Assembly (NCBI GenBank): GCA_905212395.1
Contig: CAJMEI010000029.1
Coordinates: 1 to 9,588 of the forward strand
DNA length: 9,588 nucleotides
DNA from: an uncultured Christensenella sp.
GTDB taxonomy: Bacteria; Bacillota; Clostridia; Christensenellales; Borkfalkiaceae
Direction of reading: 5' to 3'
The notes beneath the pieces are model-generated. The model was not told the origin of the DNA. It made no database searches and saw nothing but the letters and a program-made list of their open reading frames with translations. This document shows positions 7,127 to 9,588 of the stretch, one piece after another. The position numbers and the translations under genes are program-made. Numbering within the stretch: the stretch's first letter is position 1; each line of letters begins with the position of its first letter.

Positions 7127-9394
7127 TTATAACTTGTTTCTTTGAATTTTTCCGCTTATCGTTTTAGGAAGTTCCGTCTTGAACTCTACGATTCTGGGAT
7201 ATTTATAAGGAGCGGTGTGTTTTTTAACGTAATCTTGAATTTCTTTTTTAAGTTCTTCCGTTCCCTCTTTACCTTTTACCAAAACGATACTAGCTTTAAC
7301 TACTTGTCCCCTTACTTCGTCGGGATACGCGCTTACTCCACATTCCAAAACGTACGGAAGTTCCATAATAACGCTTTCTATTTCAAACGGTCCGATTCTA
7401 TATCCCGAAGATTTGATTACGTCGTCAACCCTTCCGACGTACCAGAAAAATCCGTCTTCGTCGCGCCAAGCGGTATCGCCCGTGTGATAGTATCCGTCGT
7501 GCCAAACTTCTTTGGTCTTTTCGTCGTTACGATAGTATCCTTTAAATAATCCGCAAGGAATTTTATCGGAAGTTTTTATTACTATTTCTCCCGTTTCGCC
7601 GACCGCTACGCTATTTCCGTTTTCGTCTACTATATCTATATCGTAAAGCGGTACGGGTTTACCCATAGAACCTACTTTATGCGGATTTCCCATTAAGTTC
7701 GCAACCGAAAGCGTAGTTTCCGTTTGACCGAATCCTTCCATTATCTGAAGTCCCGTAGCTTTTTCGAACTGACGGTAAACTTCGGGGTTTAACGCTTCTC
7801 CCGCAGTCGTCATATGTTTAATAGACGAAAGGTCGTATCTCGAAATATCTTCTTTTATCATCATACGAAGCATAGTGGGCGGAGCGCAGAAAGTAGTAAT
7901 GTTATACTTTTTAAACATAGGAAGTATGTCGGAAGCCGAAAATCTGTCGAAATCGTAAACGAATACCGCTCCTTCGCAAAGCCATTGTCCGTATAATTTC
8001 CCCCATAAAGCTTTTCCCCAACCCGTATCGGAAATAGTAAAATGTAGTCCATCGGGAGAAACTCCGTGCCAATATTTTGCCGTTACGTAATGTCCTAACG
8101 GATATTTAAACGAATGGCACGCGATTTTCGGATATCCCGTAGTTCCGCTGGTAAAGAACATAAGCATCGGGTCTTCTCCGCAAGGAGTGTCTTCCGTTCT
8201 ATAAAAATGAGTGGAATACATAGTGTATTCGCTGTTAAAATCTCTCCAACCTTCTCTCGTTCCGTTTACGAGTATTTTAAGCTCTAACGTGGGAGAATTT
8301 TTTTCTGCTAAATCAACTTGATGAGCTACGTCCCCGTCGGCGGTTGCAACTATCGCTTTTACGCCTGCGGAGTTAAATCTATATTCGAAATCGTGGGATA
8401 AAAGCTGGTTAGTTGCGGGAATTGCTATCGCGCCCAATTTACAAAGTCCCCTAATAGAGAACCAAAATTGATAATGTCTTTTAAGAACTAACATTACCCT
8501 GTCGCCCTTTTTAATTCCTAAAGATTTAAAATAGTTAGCCGAACGAGCCGATTCTTTTTTCATATCCGAAAAAGTAAAGAACTTTTCGTTTTTATCTTTA
8601 TCGACGTAAACCATAGCCCTTTTATCAGGGTCTTTTTTGGCAATTTCGTCTAGAATATCGAAAGCGAAGTTAAATTTGTCTTCGTTATTAAAATCTATTG
8701 CTTTTAATACGCCATTTTCGTCTTCGGTTGTGTTTATAAATTTAGAACATACGAATTTTTCGTCCGTTCCCCTTGCGGATATAAGCGTTTCCCTTAAAAC
8801 GTTTTCTTCTACGTTTTCACCGGGCAATACTACCGCGACGAATAAACATTCTTCCCCGTCTACCGCTATCATTCCGTGCGGAGTGGAACTGTTATAATAA
8901 ATGCTGTCGCCTTCGTCTAAGTATTCGACGTTATCGCCTACTTGAACCTTTAATCTACCCTTTAAAACCAAATCGAATTCTTGTCCCGAATGTTTGGTTA
9001 AATGGATAGGTTTATTTTGTAAGCTTTCGCTGTATTCGTATCTTACCCAATAAGGTTCGGCAAGTTTTTTGCGGAAAAGCGGAGCAAGGTTTTGAATTTC
9101 TATTCCGTTTTCTTTCGCGGTTTCTTGTCCTTGTCCCTTTCTCGTAACGGTATAAGACGAAAGGTGCGCGCTTTTACCTTCTAACAAGTCAGTAATACCT
9201 ATTCCGAAAGCTAAAGCGCATTTATGAATAAACGTAAAAGGTAAATCTTTTTTTCCGTTTTCATAAGCGCAATAATCTTCTAGCGAAACTTCGCACTTGG
9301 TCGCCATATCTTGTTGCGATAAGTTAAAAATTTCACGCATTTCTTTAATTCTAGTGCCAATTTCCAATAACTTTTCGGAATCTACTTCTGCCAT
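7127..9394 (-). CDS. HTH-cupin-acyl-CoA synthetase fusion (MACS type), copy 2
   Basis: This 755-aa paralogue of the 4485-6779 protein has the same three parts. The XRE-type HTH spans about residues 9-70 (LSQQDMATKCEVSLEDYCAYENGK). The cupin spans about 112-190, with likely ligands H135, E139 and H173. The AMP-forming acyl-CoA synthetase carries FFTSGTTGYPK (413-423), GFGQTET (554-560), YHTGD (636-640), GRVDDVIKSSGYR (654-666) and catalytic K749. The synthetase parts are very alike; the first 230 residues differ much more. Pocket-region changes (G460, L463, L562-A565) suggest a different acid substrate from copy 1. AGGAG lies 7 bases before ATG 9394. The gene has its own T-box leader upstream and no separate terminator downstream, so its transcript may run into the next leader. 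Both copies look functional, with no frameshift. Confidence 0.9.
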   Translation of the reverse strand: MAEVDSEKLLEIGTRIKEMREIFNLSQQDMATKCEVSLEDYCAYENGKKDLPFTFIHKCALAFGIGITDLLEGKSAHLSSYTVTRKGQGQETAKENGIEIQNLAPLFRKKLAEPYWVRYEYSESLQNKPIHLTKHSGQEFDLVLKGRLKVQVGDNVEYLDEGDSIYYNSSTPHGMIAVDGEECLFVAVVLPGENVEENVLRETLISARGTDEKFVCSKFINTTEDENGVLKAIDFNNEDKFNFAFDILDEIAKKDPDKRAMVYVDKDKNEKFFTFSDMKKESARSANYFKSLGIKKGDRVMLVLKRHYQFWFSIRGLCKLGAIAIPATNQLLSHDFEYRFNSAGVKAIVATADGDVAHQVDLAEKNSPTLELKILVNGTREGWRDFNSEYTMYSTHFYRTEDTPCGEDPMLMFFTSGTTGYPKIACHSFKYPLGHYVTAKYWHGVSPDGLHFTISDTGWGKALWGKLYGQWLCEGAVFVYDFDRFSASDILPMFKKYNITTFCAPPTMLRMMIKEDISRYDLSSIKHMTTAGEALNPEVYRQFEKATGLQIMEGFGQTETTLSVANLMGNPHKVGSMGKPVPLYDIDIVDENGNSVAVGETGEIVIKTSDKIPCGLFKGYYRNDEKTKEVWHDGYYHTGDTAWRDEDGFFWYVGRVDDVIKSSGYRIGPFEIESVIMELPYVLECGVSAYPDEVRGQVVKASIVLVKGKEGTEELKKEIQDYVKKHTAPYKYPRIVEFKTELPKTISGKIQRNKL

Positions 9395-9515
9395 GTTTTT
9401 TCTCCTGTTTTTTGTTTTTTTTATACTTAAAAGTTGAAATATGATTTACAACTTCGTCGTTTTAAACGTTGTCAATATATATTATAAATTTTTGCGTATT
9501 ATTTACAAAAAGCGT
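9395..9515 (-). other. 121-nt untranslated spacer between T-box terminator and start codon
   Basis: In copy 1 the start codon lies 23 nt after the terminator tract; here it is about 120 nt away. The stretch is AT-rich and non-coding. It contains inverted elements: ACAAC (9472-9468), AAGTTGT (9454-9448) and CAACTT (9436-9431), where the middle one could pair with either flank, plus the palindrome CGTTTAAAACG (9468-9458). TTGACA at 9475-9470 has no good -10 partner. Confidence 0.45.
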
Positions 9516-9552
9516 AAAAAAAATACCCGCCTCAAATTTCTTTGAGACGGGT
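9516..9552 (-). terminator. T-box-controlled intrinsic terminator, copy 2
   Basis: On the minus strand, ACCCGTCTCAAA (9552-9541) pairs with TTTGAGGCGGGT (9536-9525) over 12 bp, including one G-U pair, with a GAAA tetraloop. A run of eight Ts starts one base later. CTCAAA is shared with the antiterminator helix, as expected for a T-box. Confidence 0.94.
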
Positions 9553-9588
9553 AATAATATACTCGTGGTACCACTCAAATTGCAACTA
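9516..9588 (-). promoter_or_regulatory. T-box riboswitch leader, 3' part only (cut by window edge)
   Basis: The T-box core GTGGTACCACG and the antiterminator arms TTTGAG (9579-9574) and CTCAAA (9546-9541) are present, followed by the terminator. Eighteen bases, TGCAATTTGAGTGGTACC, are identical to the leader at 6878-6861, which points to a shared origin. Stem I and its specifier codon lie beyond 9588, so the sensed tRNA cannot be read. Confidence 0.93.

Noticed and set aside
7861..8052. 63-codon minus-strand frame within the second fusion gene
   Set aside because: It lies out of frame within the intact synthetase domain, without a start signal.
9446..9475. TTGACA at 9475-9470 as a second promoter for copy 2
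   Set aside because: The best -10 candidate, TTGTAA at 18-bp spacing, is very poor, and a T-box terminator already defines the transcript upstream.
1..9588. Catabolic reading: amino acid fermentation through the transaminase and oxidoreductase
   Set aside because: It is possible chemically, but the T-box leaders, which respond to uncharged tRNA, and the ATP-consuming AMP-forming synthetases favour the biosynthetic direction.
1..9588. CRISPR arrays, transposases, tRNA or rRNA genes, phage genes
   Set aside because: I saw no regularly spaced repeats, transposase motifs, cloverleaf or conserved rRNA segments on either strand.

Overview
This window comes from an anaerobic, AT-rich, low-GC Gram-positive bacterium, most likely a Clostridia-type Bacillota. 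Three things support this: T-box leaders, strong AAGGAGG-type ribosome binding sites, and an oxygen-sensitive ferredoxin-dependent 2-oxoacid oxidoreductase. All recognisable genes lie on the minus strand, so transcription runs from high to low coordinates. The standard genetic code fits, because the ferredoxin gene ends in TGA.

Layout in the direction of transcription:
(1) 9588-9516: the 3' half of a T-box leader (antiterminator and terminator), cut by the window edge. A 121-nt untranslated stretch follows.
(2) 9394-7127: an unusual fusion protein, XRE helix-turn-helix plus cupin plus AMP-forming acyl-CoA synthetase of the medium-chain (MACS) type.
(3) 7110-7082: a perfect-consensus sigma-A promoter, then a complete T-box leader down to 6803.
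(4) 6779-4485: a second paralogous HTH-cupin-acyl-CoA synthetase fusion.
(5) 4485-3823: a P-loop ATPase of unknown function.
(6) 3787-1228: a four-subunit 2-oxoacid:ferredoxin oxidoreductase in the order ferredoxin (delta), alpha (VorB), TPP-binding beta, gamma.
(7) 1039-1: a branched-chain amino acid aminotransferase (IlvE), missing only its C-terminus at the window edge. A 188-bp gap with a possible promoter and operator separates it from the oxidoreductase genes.

How the genes may work together (inference): acyl-CoA synthetase (acid to acyl-CoA), ferredoxin oxidoreductase run reductively (acyl-CoA + CO2 to 2-oxoacid), and transaminase (2-oxoacid to amino acid) form a complete three-step route. 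It converts short branched-chain acids such as isobutyrate, isovalerate or 2-methylbutyrate into valine, leucine or isoleucine. This reductive carboxylation chemistry is known from rumen and other anaerobes. T-boxes switch genes on when a particular tRNA is uncharged, so their presence upstream of the synthetases and oxidoreductase argues for a biosynthetic rather than a fermentative role. The least familiar parts are the regulator-enzyme fusion proteins, the duplication of T-box plus fusion gene as a unit, and the P-loop ATPase inside the operon.
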